Part shown: piece after piece, positions 34,628 through 46,161 of the stretch
How the letters are laid out: each line of letters opens with the position of its first letter
Numbering within the stretch: position 1 is the stretch's first letter
Source of the DNA: Crotalaria pallida
Lineage: Eukaryota > Streptophyta > Magnoliopsida > Fabales > Fabaceae
NCBI GenBank assembly: GCA_037953625.1
Contig: CM075654.1
Coordinates: 53,203,001-53,267,000, forward strand
Direction of reading: 5' to 3'
DNA: 64,000 bases
The notes under the pieces: generated by a model
What the model was told of the DNA's origin: nothing
Databases searched by the model: none
The model's input: the letters and a program-made list of their open reading frames with translations, nothing else
Position numbers and translations under genes: made by a program

Positions 34628-36324
34628 GATAATCCCCATATGGTCGTAGCCATATGTTGGAGTGACTTAAGATAGGTCGGAGCCTATCTATCAAAGACTG
34701 ATTTATAATTCGCATATGGTCGGAGCTATATGCCGAAAGTGATTCAGAACGGGACGGTGCCCGTCAAAATGATTGTCGATATCCCGCATATAGTCGGAGC
34801 TATATGCGAAAGTGAATCAGAATGGGTCGGTGCCCATCAAACATGTTGGTCGAGTCCCGCAGAAGCATTCCGTATATAGTCGGAGCTATATGACGGAGAT
34901 GACTTAGGATGGGTCGACGTTTGAACAACTGAGTATAACATCATGACCTAGAACCCTAACCCGAAGTAGTGGAGAGGAAGATACACCTGAATTACCCTTG
35001 TGGTGTTCAGCTGGATGATTAAGAGAGGGGATGGCAATGACGGTGATTCGTCAAGAAGCCTTGAGAAGTCTGTCTAGGTGGGAAAAACCATAGGGGCTTT
35101 GGCTTAACCGGTCGGAGCTGGTAACTCAGTGGCATGGACAAAGTACCACATGATCACTAGACAGATGACTGACACCCCCTTGACTAAATCTAGATCAGTG
35201 AGAGGGATGCTCGAACACGGCTGGATGTGCCCATTTTATTTCCCGGGACATTATATAAATTCATTTACTGCGCCATCCGTGAAAAGCTGGTGTGGTTAGA
35301 GATCCTGTACTCCTGATTGCTTCCGACTAGGTGGATGGATTCCGAGGAGATGTAGACCCAAATCATAAAGCCTGAATTCCCGATGTTATGGACTCGAGAA
35401 ATATGGACAAAGAGACTTTGATTCCACGAGATAATCTGATTAAAATATCCTCTCAAGTGAAAGATAAAGCGTTAGATATTGCGACTATTGTATCCTCATG
35501 CATCATGCATATTTATTTGTTTGTATGATTGTTATGTTCTGATATACGTCGCTAGTGTAAAACCAAGAAGTCGATGGGAGTAATTCCATTAGAGTAACTT
35601 ACTCTCTCAACTCCTTGTGCACATGTGATGATGAACCTCTGGTTCTAAAAGATGGTGGAGCTGGTGCTGCTTCTCCTGGAAGAAAGACTTGCTGATCGTG
35701 ATACACCGATGAGATGGCTACTACTGGGAGACGGAGACTGCTTTTGAGGACTTATGTTCCGAATCGAGAAGGAGATGCTCCTTAGTAGTTTATAATTAGG
35801 TTTTGAGGGACCCTTGCTGATATATATATATATATATATATATCAAGTGTACCCCTTTTCTTTCGAACTGTTTTTAATAAGGTAAAGAATTATGTAAGAC
35901 TGGTACCGATGAACTATGGTGACTACTTATGAAAGAACCTTTATGATCCGTTACTAAACTATTTTCTGAAGGACTGTCGTGATCTGACAGACAAATCATT
36001 TTAAGAAAATCGGTTATGTTTTCTATACGTAAAATATTTATTTATCTGTTGAAAGTGAAGTCACCGATATCAAATTTCTCTAAGAATAATAGTGAACCGT
36101 TTTCAATGACGATTTTTCTATACATAATATGAAACCCCATTCTTTTCACTATAATTAGTAACATTTGGATAGTAAGAGTCTTTAAGAAAATGGATTTAGT
36201 TGTAATACCTTGTTTTGGAAACTTGATCAATGAGTTTTGTACTTGTGAAAAAAAAATTTTCACCTTATTTTTCATGAACAAATTAGTTAGTAATTGATAT
36301 TGTTTTCCAAATCGGGGTGTTACA
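34628..36324 (+). mobile_element. G2 5' LTR, truncated (last 1.7 kb)
   Basis: Matches 43646-45328 of the G2 3' LTR closely and ends GGTGTTACA at 36324, just before the primer site. The first 3.5 kb, including the promoter, is missing and replaced by L0, so this copy could not be transcribed from its own 5' LTR. Carries the TCGGAG-loop hairpins (34635-34890) and a (TA)n tract of 23 nt at 35821-35843 that is only 11 nt in the 3' LTR. Confidence 0.9.
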
Positions 36325-36329
36325 CTTGG

Positions 36330-36346
36330 TGGTATCAAAGCAATGG
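36330..36346 (+). other. G2 primer binding site
   Basis: TGGTATCAAAGCAATGG a few bases after the LTR end. It is an initiator-tRNA-Met-type site with one A for G change compared with G1. Confidence 0.85.
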
Positions 36347-36475
36347 TTGTCCTTGTGGCCTGAACATGGCCTTACATGTTCTCTGTTGTGTGATCTCTAG
36401 ATGTGTTTAAGTTGTGTGACTAGATGTGTTAGTAAGTGTGTTAAACTGTAAGTGCGTTAATGAATATAGCTTACG

Positions 36476-37579
36476 ATGTCTGGAAGAGGAAGAGGTAGTC
36501 ATGCTCCTGGAGCAGCTCGGGACACCGAAGACATGTTACACGATCTAACTGTTGTAGTTCTGGGCGTGAGTGAGAATCTCAACATGATGCATCAACAGGC
36601 CCAACAGAACAACCAAAACCAAAACTTAGGACCTCAGGAGTATGGGGGTTTAGATGAGTTTTGCAAGAGGAACCCTAAAGAATTCGTCGGTGGATATGCC
36701 TTGGATAACGCTAACGAATGGATCAGGGAGTTGGAAAAGATCTTCACCGCTATGCAATGCACCGATGCTCAGAAGGTAACCTATGCGGTCTACATGCTAA
36801 CCAAGGAGGCATCTGACTGGTGGGAAAATACTAAGCAAGTTATGGAGATTCAACAGCAAGCTGTCACTTGGGACTCCTTCAAGCAAAGGTTCTTGGAGAA
36901 ATATTTTCCCATCGATATGAAGTTGAAGAAGGAAATAGAGTTCATGCACTTGACTCAAGGAAACATGTCGGTCGGCGAGTATGCTGCGAAGTTTGAGGAA
37001 TTCGTGAAATACGTGCTGCACTACAATCAACCCGGAAATGATCAGTCGAAGTGCGCAAAGTTCCTAGATGGACTTAAGACTGAGATTAAGATGGCCTTCA
37101 TACACATGGGGATCGACAGCTTCCCGCTCTTGGTGAGCAGATGCAGAGTCTTTGAGGATGGACTCAATGTGAAGGACATGGGCAATAAGACTGCTATACC
37201 CTCGAGTTCCCATGGACCAGTGCAAAACACCCCCAATTATCAAAATGCGAGGCAAGGAGCCCAACATGGGCGAGGACCCTACGATCGATCTGGAGGGAGA
37301 AGGGACAATCAGTATAGAGAATCGAGGTTCCGAAGGAATAACAATCGCAACAATGGCAACCGGGGTAATAGGAACACCAACACTTGGAGCAACAATGGAA
37401 GTAGGAATCGCTACAACAACAACACTGCTGATAGGAACTTTGAAACATCACCTCCCTTCTGTTCTCGATGCCACAGACGCCACTTTGGTAATGAGTGTAA
37501 ACCCAAGCCAATTTGTTTCATCTGTCACGAATCTGGCCACTATGCAAGGCAATGCCCCAACCCAAAAAAAAGGGAATGA
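36476..37579 (+). CDS. gag: G2 Gag (Ty3/gypsy chromovirus-like)
   Basis: A 367-residue ORF with a Gly/Arg-rich N-terminus, a helical capsid core (W-I-R-E-L-E-K near residue 82, then Y-A-V-Y-M-L and W-D-S-F-K-Q-R-F), an Arg/Asn-rich basic stretch at about 265-320, and two zinc-binding motifs: an irregular C-x2-C-x3-H-x4-C and a canonical CCHC (C347-C360). It is the retrotransposon_gag family. It ends after an A8 run at 37564-37571 where the frame shifts; protease and RT follow in another frame. The ATG is 130 bp after the primer site. Confidence 0.92.
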   Translation: MSGRGRGSHAPGAARDTEDMLHDLTVVVLGVSENLNMMHQQAQQNNQNQNLGPQEYGGLDEFCKRNPKEFVGGYALDNANEWIRELEKIFTAMQCTDAQKVTYAVYMLTKEASDWWENTKQVMEIQQQAVTWDSFKQRFLEKYFPIDMKLKKEIEFMHLTQGNMSVGEYAAKFEEFVKYVLHYNQPGNDQSKCAKFLDGLKTEIKMAFIHMGIDSFPLLVSRCRVFEDGLNVKDMGNKTAIPSSSHGPVQNTPNYQNARQGAQHGRGPYDRSGGRRDNQYRESRFRRNNNRNNGNRGNRNTNTWSNNGSRNRYNNNTADRNFETSPPFCSRCHRRHFGNECKPKPICFICHESGHYARQCPNPKKRE

Positions 37580-37958
37580 TGCTGGAAATGCTGCAAGGCC
37601 ACAAACTAGGGGAAAAGTGTTTACGATGAGCGGTGTAGAGGCTTCAAACCATGATGGTCTCATCCAAGGTACATGCTTTATAAGCGAGAATTCCTTAAAT
37701 GTGTTGCATGATTCGGGTGCCACACACTCTTTTATATCGAATGATGTTGTGAGTAGGTTGCACTTAATGGTAGCTTCCCTACCATATGATCTGATTGTAT
37801 TTACCCCTACTAGTGACCCGGTCACAGTTTCAACTTTTTGCCCTAAATGTCTTGTAGTGATAGATGATAGGACTTTTCCCACTAACTTGATAACATTGCT
37901 CCTATCCCAAATTGATGTTATCTTAGGGATGGACTGGTTATCCGCTAACCATGTTTAA
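37572..37958 (+). pseudogene. pol: G2 protease domain
   Basis: The frame of the ORF ending at 37958 becomes pol after the A8 run. It reads through a short linker to the active site D-S-G-A-T-H-S-F and on to G-M-D-W-L, the usual end of a gypsy retropepsin. It stops at TAA 37956-37958, where related elements keep reading into N-C-F-T-K-T-L. The part of this ORF before 37572 is a shadow of gag. One nonsense codon separates protease from RT. Confidence 0.88.
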
Positions 37959-38537
37959 TTGAATTGTTTCACTAAAACCCTAACCTTTGGAAACCCTGAC
38001 GATTCCTTACCAAAGCACGTAACTACCAATCAAGTCATGGCTTCTCTGAGAGAGGGAGCCCATGTATACATGCTCTCAACTTCCTTGGACGTCGATGTGG
38101 ACAACCACATTCAAGAATTGCCTGTAGTTCGAGACTTCCTAGTAGTTTTCCTTGACGACATTCCTGGATTACCAATTGTTCGAGAGGTCGAGTTCTCAAT
38201 CGATGTGATACCGGGGACTGGACCAATCTCTAGAGCACCTTACCGAATGGCACCAGTAGAGCTAGCTGAGCTGAAAAAGCAGATCGAGGAGTTGGCAGAA
38301 AAGCAACTCATCAGGCCCAGTGTGTCACCTTGGGGAGCTCCAGTTTTGCTAGTTAAGAAGAAGGATGGCAGTATGAGGTTGTGTGTAGACTATCGCCAGC
38401 TAAATAAAGTAACGATCAAGAACAAGTATCCTCTGCCTCGGATAGACGACTTGATGGATCAGTTGAGGGGAGCAGCGGTGTTTTCGAAAATCGATCGTCG
38501 ATCGGGTTATCACCAGGTTTTGGGTAAAGGAAGATGA
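37959..38537 (+). pseudogene. pol: G2 reverse transcriptase, N-terminal half
   Basis: Same frame as the protease, restarting after its stop. Contains the V-V-R-D-F entry, D-I-P-G-L-P, P-I-S-R-A-P-Y-R-M, W-G-A-P-V-L-L-V-K-K-K-D-G, R-L-C-V-D-Y-R-Q-L-N and F-S-K-I-D-R-R-S-G-Y-H-Q, which holds the first catalytic Asp. An extra base near 38518 throws it out of frame after S-G-Y-H-Q-V; the RT resumes in the next frame with K-E-D-D-I-P-K-T. Confidence 0.92.
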
Positions 38538-39558
38538 TATTCCGAAGACTACTTTTAGGACCCGATATGGGCATTTCGAGTATTTAGTCATTCCTTTTGG
38601 AGTGACTAATGCTCCTGCAGTGTTTATGGTCTACATGAACAGAATCTTTCAGCCATACTTAGATTCGTTCGTGGTAGTATTCATAGACGATATCCTCATT
38701 TATTCCAAGAACAAGGAGGGACATGAGGAACATATGAGGATAGTTCTGCAGATTTTGAAGGAAAAGCAGTTGTATGCGAAGCTCTCGAAGTGCGAATTCT
38801 GGTTGGAAGAAGTGAATTTCTTGGGTGATGTAATCTCAAAGGAAGGAATAGCGGTAGATCCGGCCAAAGTAAAGGCGGTGTTGGATTGGAAAGTGCCAAC
38901 GACGGTGACAGAAATCCGAAGTTTTCTCGGTTTGGCAGGATATTATAGGCGTTTCATCGAAGGATTCTCAAGATTATCCTTGCCAATGACGAAGTTAACA
39001 AGGAAGGGACAGCCGTTCGTGTGGACAACGAAGTGCGAGGAGAGTTTTCAGGAGCTTAAAAGGAGATTAACTACAGCACCAGTGCTTATTTTACCTGACC
39101 CCGAGAAGAGTTTTAGTGTCTACTGCGATGCGTCGAAGCAAGGTTTGGGTTGTGTCCTGATGCAAGAGCGAAAAGTCGTAGCTTATGCCTCTAGACAACT
39201 GAAGGTTCACGAGCAAAATTACCCAACTCATGACTTGGAGTTAGCTGCGGTGGTTTTTGCTCTAAAGATATGGCGACATCACCTCTACGGAGCAAGGATC
39301 AAGGTATCCAGTGATCATAAGAGTCTTAAGTATCTCTTTGATCAAAAGGAGTTAAATATGAGACAAAGGCGATGGATGGAGTTTTTGAAGGATTACGACT
39401 TTGAGCTACAGTACCATCCGGGGAAAGCGAACGTGGCAGCAGACGCTTTGAGTAGGAAATCTCTTCATGTGTCTGCAATGATGGTGAAAGAGATGGAGTT
39501 AATCGAGAGATTTAGAGATATGAACTTGGAAGTGCAGGACGTCGTTATGTTGGTTTGA
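38520..39558 (+). pseudogene. pol: G2 reverse transcriptase C-terminal half and RNase H
   Basis: Open frame from about 38520. Begins K-E-D-D-I-P-K-T-T-F-R-T-R-Y-G-H, then the catalytic F-I-D-D-I-L-I-Y-S-K box (about 38680-38710), the L-G-L-A-G-Y-Y-R-R-F connection and RNase H with D-A-S-K-Q-G-L-G and Y-H-P-G-K-A-N-V-A-A-D-A-L-S-R. It is the best preserved RT of the three gypsy copies. A stop at 39556-39558 follows a few residues past RNase H, exactly where integrase should begin. Confidence 0.93.
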
Positions 39559-39559
39559 A

Positions 39560-40192
39560 ACCGGAGAAAATCTTGTTCTGGGTCCGGAAATGGTTCAACA
39601 AACAACAGAAAAGATTAAAATGATTCAGGAGAAGATGAGAAGTGCACAAAGCAGGCAAAAAAGCTACGATGATCAGAGAAGGACTCCTATCGAGTTTAAA
39701 GAAGGGGATAATGTATTCATGCGAGTAGTACCAACTACTGGGATTGGCAGAGTGCTTAAAACCCGAAAACTTACCCCAAAATTCATAGGACCTTACCAAA
39801 TCCTAAAACGTGTAGGACCGGTAGCTTATGAAATTGCCTTACCCCCAATGTTTTCCAACCTACACAACGTCTTTCATGTGTCACAACTTAGAAAGTACAT
39901 TGGTGATCCTTCTCACATCATCGAACCTGACTCTATACAACTTAAGGAAAATCTCACGTACGAGACCTTACCCTTAAGGATAGACGGTCGAAGTGTAAAG
40001 ACTCTACGAGGAAAGGACATCCCTCTGGTCAAGGTTATCTGGAGTTCTGTGAATGGCGAGACTGCTACTTGGGAGCGTGAGAGTAGCATGAGGGATTCGT
40101 ACCCTCACTTGTTTGAAACAGGTACGTCATTTCTCGAGGACGAGAAATCTTCAAGTTGGGGAGGATGTGACATCCCGTATTTTCCCGACTAA
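39560..40192 (+). pseudogene. pol: G2 integrase C-terminus with chromodomain-like tail
   Basis: From G-E-N-L-V-L-G-P-E-M-V-Q-Q-T the frame matches the C-terminal part of gypsy integrase: the helix S-R-Q-K-S-Y, the G-D-N-V-F-M-R-V module, R-K-L-T-P-K-F-I-G-P-Y and N-V-F-H-V-S-Q-L-R-K-Y. It ends with a chromodomain-like segment (V-I-W-S-S, T-A-T-W-E-R-E, Y-P-H-L-F). The HHCC finger and the D-D-E core, about 1 kb, are absent between 39558 and 39560. The stop lies 27 bp inside the 3' LTR. The chromodomain-like tail suggests a Tekay-type chromovirus; the family is likely, the exact lineage inferred. Confidence 0.88.
40153..40165 (+). other. G2 polypurine tract
   Basis: AAGTTGGGGAGGA immediately before TGTGACATCCCG, the 3' LTR start. 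Confidence 0.85.
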
Positions 40193-41081
40193 GATAGAGA
40201 AATTTTCATTAAAGAGGAGTTTTGAGATATTGTTTTACAAAGAATTTCATAGAGTCCAAAGCAAATGATTTTATTGAGTTTGGATTGATTTAATTGAATA
40301 GATTTAATCTAATTGATTTAAGAATTGATTAAAGAAGTTTGATTTCATGATGGATTTCTACACTTTGGAATTTAATCCACTTGTGTTATGATTTCATGTG
40401 TTTGTTTTTCTAAGGTTTTCGATGAATTGTATTACTTAAGGTTTTGACTAAGATTTTACCTTCTTAAATTAATGCATACGGTTTTATGGTAATTAAAGTG
40501 GAAAGTTATTTCTACCCTAAGTTTCAAAAATCAAAGTCCAATCATCTTATCATACCCTTAATCTAGACTCATCTCTAGAATCCCTAATTAGCATCCCTAG
40601 TCTTTGATTAAACCCTAATCAAGTTCCTAATCCTTGATTAAGTACTTAATCACTCTCTTAAACTCTAAACCCTCAATGATTGTAAACTAACCTAGAATTA
40701 GTTTTCCTAAACCTATACTAGTATGGATTAAGTCCTTGATTAGTACCTTAATCCTTGATTAAGCCCTAAACCCTAGGGATTAGTGAACTAAACCTAATTT
40801 AGTTTTCCTAACCCTACCTTAATCATGATTAGATCATAATTAGCACCTTAAACCTAGATTAATTAACCTAATCTACCCTAAACCCCCCAAAAACCGTATG
40901 CACACCCACATGTGCATTGTGGATACTATTGCATACTTGGTCTCCAAGTTATTTAACTTGGTAGCCAAGTTTATGATGTCACCATAGTGACACAAGCATG
41001 AAATGGAGGAGAAAAAGAAAAAGAAAGGTGTAGCCGTGGGGGAGGGAAAGGAAACCAAGCCCAAGCCCAAATCTTGTGTGA

Positions 41082-41088
41082 ATATAAA
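41082..41088 (+). promoter_or_regulatory. G2 LTR TATA box
   Basis: ATATAAA 916 bp into the LTR, followed by CACCCACCCACACCC and then a GA-rich leader. Placed like the TATA boxes of S2 and L0. Confidence 0.6.
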
Positions 41089-43654
41089 CACCCACCCACA
41101 CCCTTCACTTGGTTTTCCACTTCTTCATTCTTACCCATTCTAAAGCAAAGTGTTGAGAGAAAAATAAATTTAGAGAGAGAGAGAGAGGAGGAGGAGGCGG
41201 AAGCCTTGAAGAAGAAGGAGAAGGAGGATTTTAGCTTCTTTAATAGAATTTCAAGCTTGATCTAGGTATTTCCTTAAGTTCCTAACCTCTTTTCTGTATT
41301 TCATTTTCGGTTTTCATGTTTTCATTTCTAAAGTTTTGATTTTTGTTTGAAAATGTTGATGCATGTTTGTTTTCAATCTAGATCTAGTGTTTTTATTCAC
41401 ATGCATGTTGATTTCTAAGCTTGATTTTGAAGCTTTTGATAAGTTAGCATTTTCTTTTATGATCTTAAGTTATCTCATGAACTCATTCATTTTCTTCTTG
41501 ATTTCTTAAAGTGATTTTGAAAAAGTTTGATTTTGAGTTTGCATGAAGGATTTTTCAAGAGATCTAGTGTTTTTATTTGCATGCATGTCAAGATCAATGC
41601 TTAAACTATGATATATTTGATGCAAAGGTTTTTGAAAAAGATTGAATTTTTCTTAGTGATTTCTTTATGAATGGCCACGGTTTTGATTGATCTTTGCGTT
41701 AGAGGTTTTGATGATGGATTTGTGATATGTGCAGGTGAATATCTTGAGATTGTGAGTATGTTTTGGAAGTTTGAACCTTTAAGAAATTTTTTTTAGAAAA
41801 TCATGAACAAAGCCACGGTTTTGATGTTGTTATGGTTGAAAGTTTGATTTTCCTTATGTTTGATCACATGCATGTTATGATCTTGGAGTTTGATGATGTT
41901 TTGGATGAATAAAAATTTGTGTGATGTTGTGATTTTTATGTGATGCTCACGGTTTGGTAAGTAAATGTATGTTAGGATTATATTTCTACTTGATTGATGA
42001 ATCATGTGAAATTGTTGTTGAATTTGGAGTTGTTTTTAGAAGTCTTGAACTCTTGAAAAGTTTTTGAGAAACTTAGTCAAAGGTCATGGTTTGGACCTTA
42101 GTTTTTGAGTTAAACTTTCTTGAGTATATGTGTGTTGATGTCATGAAACTATGTGTTGATTTGAGAAGTTATTCTTTGAGGAAATGATTTAAAAAAAAAC
42201 AAATGATGCATACGATTTTGACATGATTAAGTGTAGTGAGATGAAGTTTTGCTAAGATTGAGTTCTATGTGTAAGCATATGCTAAGTTAGAATTGATAAA
42301 GTGTAAGTTAAATGGAAATTTTTGTAAGTGTTTATGTGAGTATGATTGAGTTTGTATGTGTACCTAAAGGTTTAATTACTTTATTTGATTGAGATATATG
42401 CATGAATAAGTACGTGAGCATGTTGATAAGAAATTTGTTTAAGTTCAATTTGACGACTTATGGTTATGTAATGTTTGAAATGAATGAAAGTTAGTTTGTG
42501 GATTGAATAAATGTTTGTTTGAGATTTTTTGAAGTGCATGAAAAGTGTTTAAGTAATTTGTTTTATTTGAGCATCATGCTGCCCACACTTGATTTTAAGT
42601 GTTTGAGCTTGAGAAATTGTTGATCAAAGTGTTTATTTAATTATTTTCAAGATACTTAGTTTGTCTATGGATTTAAATTGGTTTTGGACAATGGAAAGTG
42701 AACTTGAGACTTAGAATATGATGCTGTCCAGAATTTTTCTAAGTTGTATTTCTTATTTAAAAATGTTTTCAAAGTGATTTGAAGTTGAGTTTTGATGAGC
42801 ACTTGATATAAGATAAAGTTGGTTTGAAAAGTGCAATTTTTCGGTGTTTTCGGAGTTGAATTCATTGTTGTCCAAGAGAGACCAGCAAAGAAACTTTTGA
42901 ATTAAATTAATTTATTTGATCATTTTCTCATGAATTTAAAGTATAAAAGTTAGTGTTTGATTTTGGATAAGTTTGAGCAAAAGAATTGATGTTTTGGTTT
43001 TACATGAAGACAAAGTTTGAATTTTCCTAAGTTACTTTGAGAATAAGTTCAAGAGTAATATTGAATAAAGTTTTAATACTCCTGTGTCTATCTTGCGGGA
43101 CTTAGAAGAAGTTGGAGTCGAGCAGATTAGGAAGGAAGCGGATCGTTCGGAACTTGTGGAATCGGTAACTGCAAACCAAGGTGAGAGAGAAGTTATCCTA
43201 AGACACTTTGGTGTCTAGTGAGTATATTAGGATACTCCGTACTCTCTCAAAGTCGGAGTGAAGGTCTACTGAAGGTAGTAGTATACCCGATAGTTTGTAT
43301 GCTTTGTTTATATCGTGGTATACGAAGACTCCAGACCTATACTATCACATGCTATTGATTGATTGATGTATGTGCTTATGTTGAGATATAATGTTGCTTA
43401 TATTGTCATTGTATGAGCATAATGAATCATCCCGCGATATAAGTTAAGAATAGCAAAGACATTAGAAACTATAAGAAATCCCCCAAAGAATAGAACGGAA
43501 CTCTAATGGATTAAGCACGCTATGGAACCGGACGATGCTGATGCGCCCGCATACGTGGATCGAGCTGACGATATGGCCAATGGATTAGTTTCCGGATGAT
43601 GATGATGCCTTGGACCCGGACGCAACGATCGCAGAGTTCCACAAAGATAGTCCC

Positions 43655-43910
43655 CATATGGTCGTAGCCATATGTTGGAGTGACTTAAGATAGGTCGAAG
43701 CCTATCTATAAAAGACTAATTTATAATTCGCATATGGTCGAAGCTATATGCCGAAAGTAATTCAGAACGGGTCGGTGCCCGACAAAATGATTGTCGATAT
43801 CTCGCATATAGTCGGAGCTATATGCCGAAAGTGAATCAGAATGGGTCGATGCCCATCAAACATGTTGGTCGAGTCCCGCAGAAGCATTCCGTATATAGTC
43901 GGAGCTATAT
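43655..43910 (+). repeat. TCGGAG-loop hairpin cluster, G2 3' LTR
   Basis: Seven hairpins in 256 bp with a near-constant six-base loop and different arms: CATATGG/CCATATG (43655, loop TCGTAG), AGATAGG/CCTATCT (43688, TCGAAG), GCATAT/ATATGC (43730), CGGG/CCCG (43768, TCGGTG), GCATATAG/CTATATGC (43804, TCGGAG), ATGGG/CCCAT (43841, TCGATG) and ATATAG/CTATAT (43893, TCGGAG). The 5' LTR copy is at 34635-34890; S1 has the reverse complement at 10130-10465. Confidence 0.88.
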
Positions 43911-45328
43911 GACGGAGATGACTTAGGATGGGTCGACGTTGGAACAACTGAGTATAACATCATGACCTAGAACCCTAACCCGAAGTAGTGGAGAGGAAGA
44001 TACACCTGAATTACCCTTGTGGTGTTCAGTTGGATGATTAAGAGAGGGGATGGCAATGACGGTGATTCGTCAAGAAGCCTTGAGAAGTCTGTCTAGGTGG
44101 GAAAAACCATAGGGGCTCTGGCTTAACCGGCCGGAGCTGGTAACTCAGTAGCGTGGACGAAGTACAACATGATCACTAGACAGATGACTGACACCCCCTT
44201 GACTAAATCTAGATCAGTGAGAGGGATGCTCGAACACGGCTGGATGTGCCCACTTTATTTCCCGGGACATTATATAAATTCATTTACTGTGCCATCCGTG
44301 AAAAGCCGGTGTGGTTAGAGATCCTGTACTCCTGATTGCTTCCGACTAGGTGGATGTATTCCGAGGAGATGTAGACCCAAATCATAAAGCCTGAATTCCC
44401 GATGTTATGGACTAGAGAAATATGGACAAAGAGACTTTGATTCCACGAGATAAACTGATTAAGATATCCTCTCAAGTGAAAGATAAAGCGTTAGATAATG
44501 AGACTATTGCATCCTCATGCATCATGCATATTTCTCTGTTTGTATGATTGTTATGTTCTGATATACGTCGCTAGTGTAAAACCAAGAAGTCGATGGGAGT
44601 AATTCCATTCGGGTAACTTACTCTCTCAACTCCTTGTGCGCATGTGATGGTGAACCTCTGGCTCTAAAAGTTGGTGGAGCTGGTGCTGCTTCTCCTGGAA
44701 GAAAGACTTGCTGATTGTGATACGCCGATGAGATGGCTACTGCTGGGAGACGGAGACTGCTTTTGAGGACTTATGTTCCGAATCAAGAAGGAGATGCTTC
44801 TTAGTAGTTTATAATTAGGTTTTGATGGACCCTTGCTGATATATATATATCAAGTGTACCCCTTTTCTTTTGAACTGTTTTTGATAAGGTAAAGAATTAT
44901 GTAAGACTGGTACCGATGAACTATGGTGACTACTTATGAAAGAACCTTTATGATCCGTTACTAAACTATTTTCTAAAGGACTGTCGTGATCTGACAGACA
45001 AATCATTTTAAGAAAATCGGTTATGTTTTCTGTACGTAAAATATTTATTTATCTGTTGAAAGTGAAGTCACCAATATCAAATATCTCTAAGAATAATAGT
45101 GAACCATTTTCAATGACGATTTTTCTATACATAATATGAAACCCCATTCTTTTCACTATAATTAGTAACGTTTGGATAGGAAGTGCCTTTAAGAAAATGG
45201 ATTTAGTTGTAATACCTTGTTTTGGAAACTTGACCGATGAGTTTTATACTTGTGAAAAAAAAATTCACCTTATTTTTCATGAACAAATTAGTTAGTAATT
45301 ATATTGTTTTCCAAATCGGGGTTTTACA

Positions 45329-46086
45329 CAACTATCATACTACAACAACTTCTATTGAAGATTCAACAAGATCACTTGAAGGTTTCAAGCAAAAAGAAAA
45401 GAGAAGATGATTGAAGGTTTCAATCATACCAAGTGGAGAAATGACTATGAGGTTCATAGCAACTTGGAAGAGGTTCTTTCCAGAGAAAAGAAGAAGATTG
45501 AAGATCAAGAGTTTCATCCAAAGGTTTTGGGTCTCAAGAGGAAGCGATCAAAGGTTTTGATGCGCGTATGATTGTAAACAAATTGATATTCTAATTTCTT
45601 CTTATAGCAAGTCTCCCAAATCCACAAGGGAAGACTGAATGTAGCTCTTGATGTTCAAGAGTGAACCAGTATAAAAATCTCTGTGTCAATTTCTCTATCT
45701 CTTATCTCTTTCATTTCAATTTCATAACTTAGGTTTAAATTGGGGCTTTTCATAAATCTTGATAAAAAAAAACTAATTTTCCCAATCAATTAACCTTAGT
45801 TTAATAATTAGTATGTTGTATGTGATTGATTCTAGTTAGCGGATACGCTGATTAATTCAATTAGATATCAATTTCATGGATTTGTGTTCTTGAGTATTGT
45901 GTGATTTACTTGGTTGTTAACTGGTTAATTTAATTGATTAACCAATTAACCCAACACAATATCATAGAGTTAAATTCATAAAATTGTAATAGTTTTCGTG
46001 ATAATTTTAAAAGTGTACATTGCCCACCTTCACACCTATTCATATACCCCTCTAGGTGTGTGTTAACCCGCTTGTAAATCCCAACA
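45329..46086 (+). mobile_element. Copia LTR remnant (C2), 5' LTR part
   Basis: Ends TGTAAATCCCAACA at 46086, followed by a copia-type primer site, so it is the 3' portion of a plus-strand copia LTR. A TATAAAA motif at about 45672 is followed by the TC-rich leader usual in SIRE LTRs. Its start is missing because G2 lies on the left. No ORF. Confidence 0.8.
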
Positions 46087-46088
46087 AG

Positions 46089-46100
46089 TGGTATCGGAGC
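46089..46100 (+). other. C2 primer binding site
   Basis: TGGTATCGGAGC two bases after the LTR end; one mismatch to the initiator tRNA-Met type. Confidence 0.85.
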
Positions 46101-46161
46101 TTTGGTCAAATGGACCAAAGTTTAACAGCTTATTCGTAAATATCCTTGATTAGATATAAAA

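Larger units (their letters stand above)
40166..45328 (+). mobile_element. G2 3' LTR, full length (5163 bp)
   Basis: Begins TGTGACATCCCG and ends CGGGGTTTTACA. Contains the palindrome TGATTAAGTACTTAATCA (40635-40652), a TATA box (41082), a long AT-rich leader with repeated GATCTAGTGTTTTTATT phrases, a TCGGAG-loop hairpin cluster (43655-43910) and an 11-nt TA run (44840-44850). No ORF with family resemblance. The next bases, CAACT, would be the target duplication, but the partner end is lost. Confidence 0.92.

Noticed and set aside
37194..37511. 105-codon minus-strand Cys-rich ORF
   Set aside because: Antisense shadow of the Asn/Arg-rich gag segment of G2.
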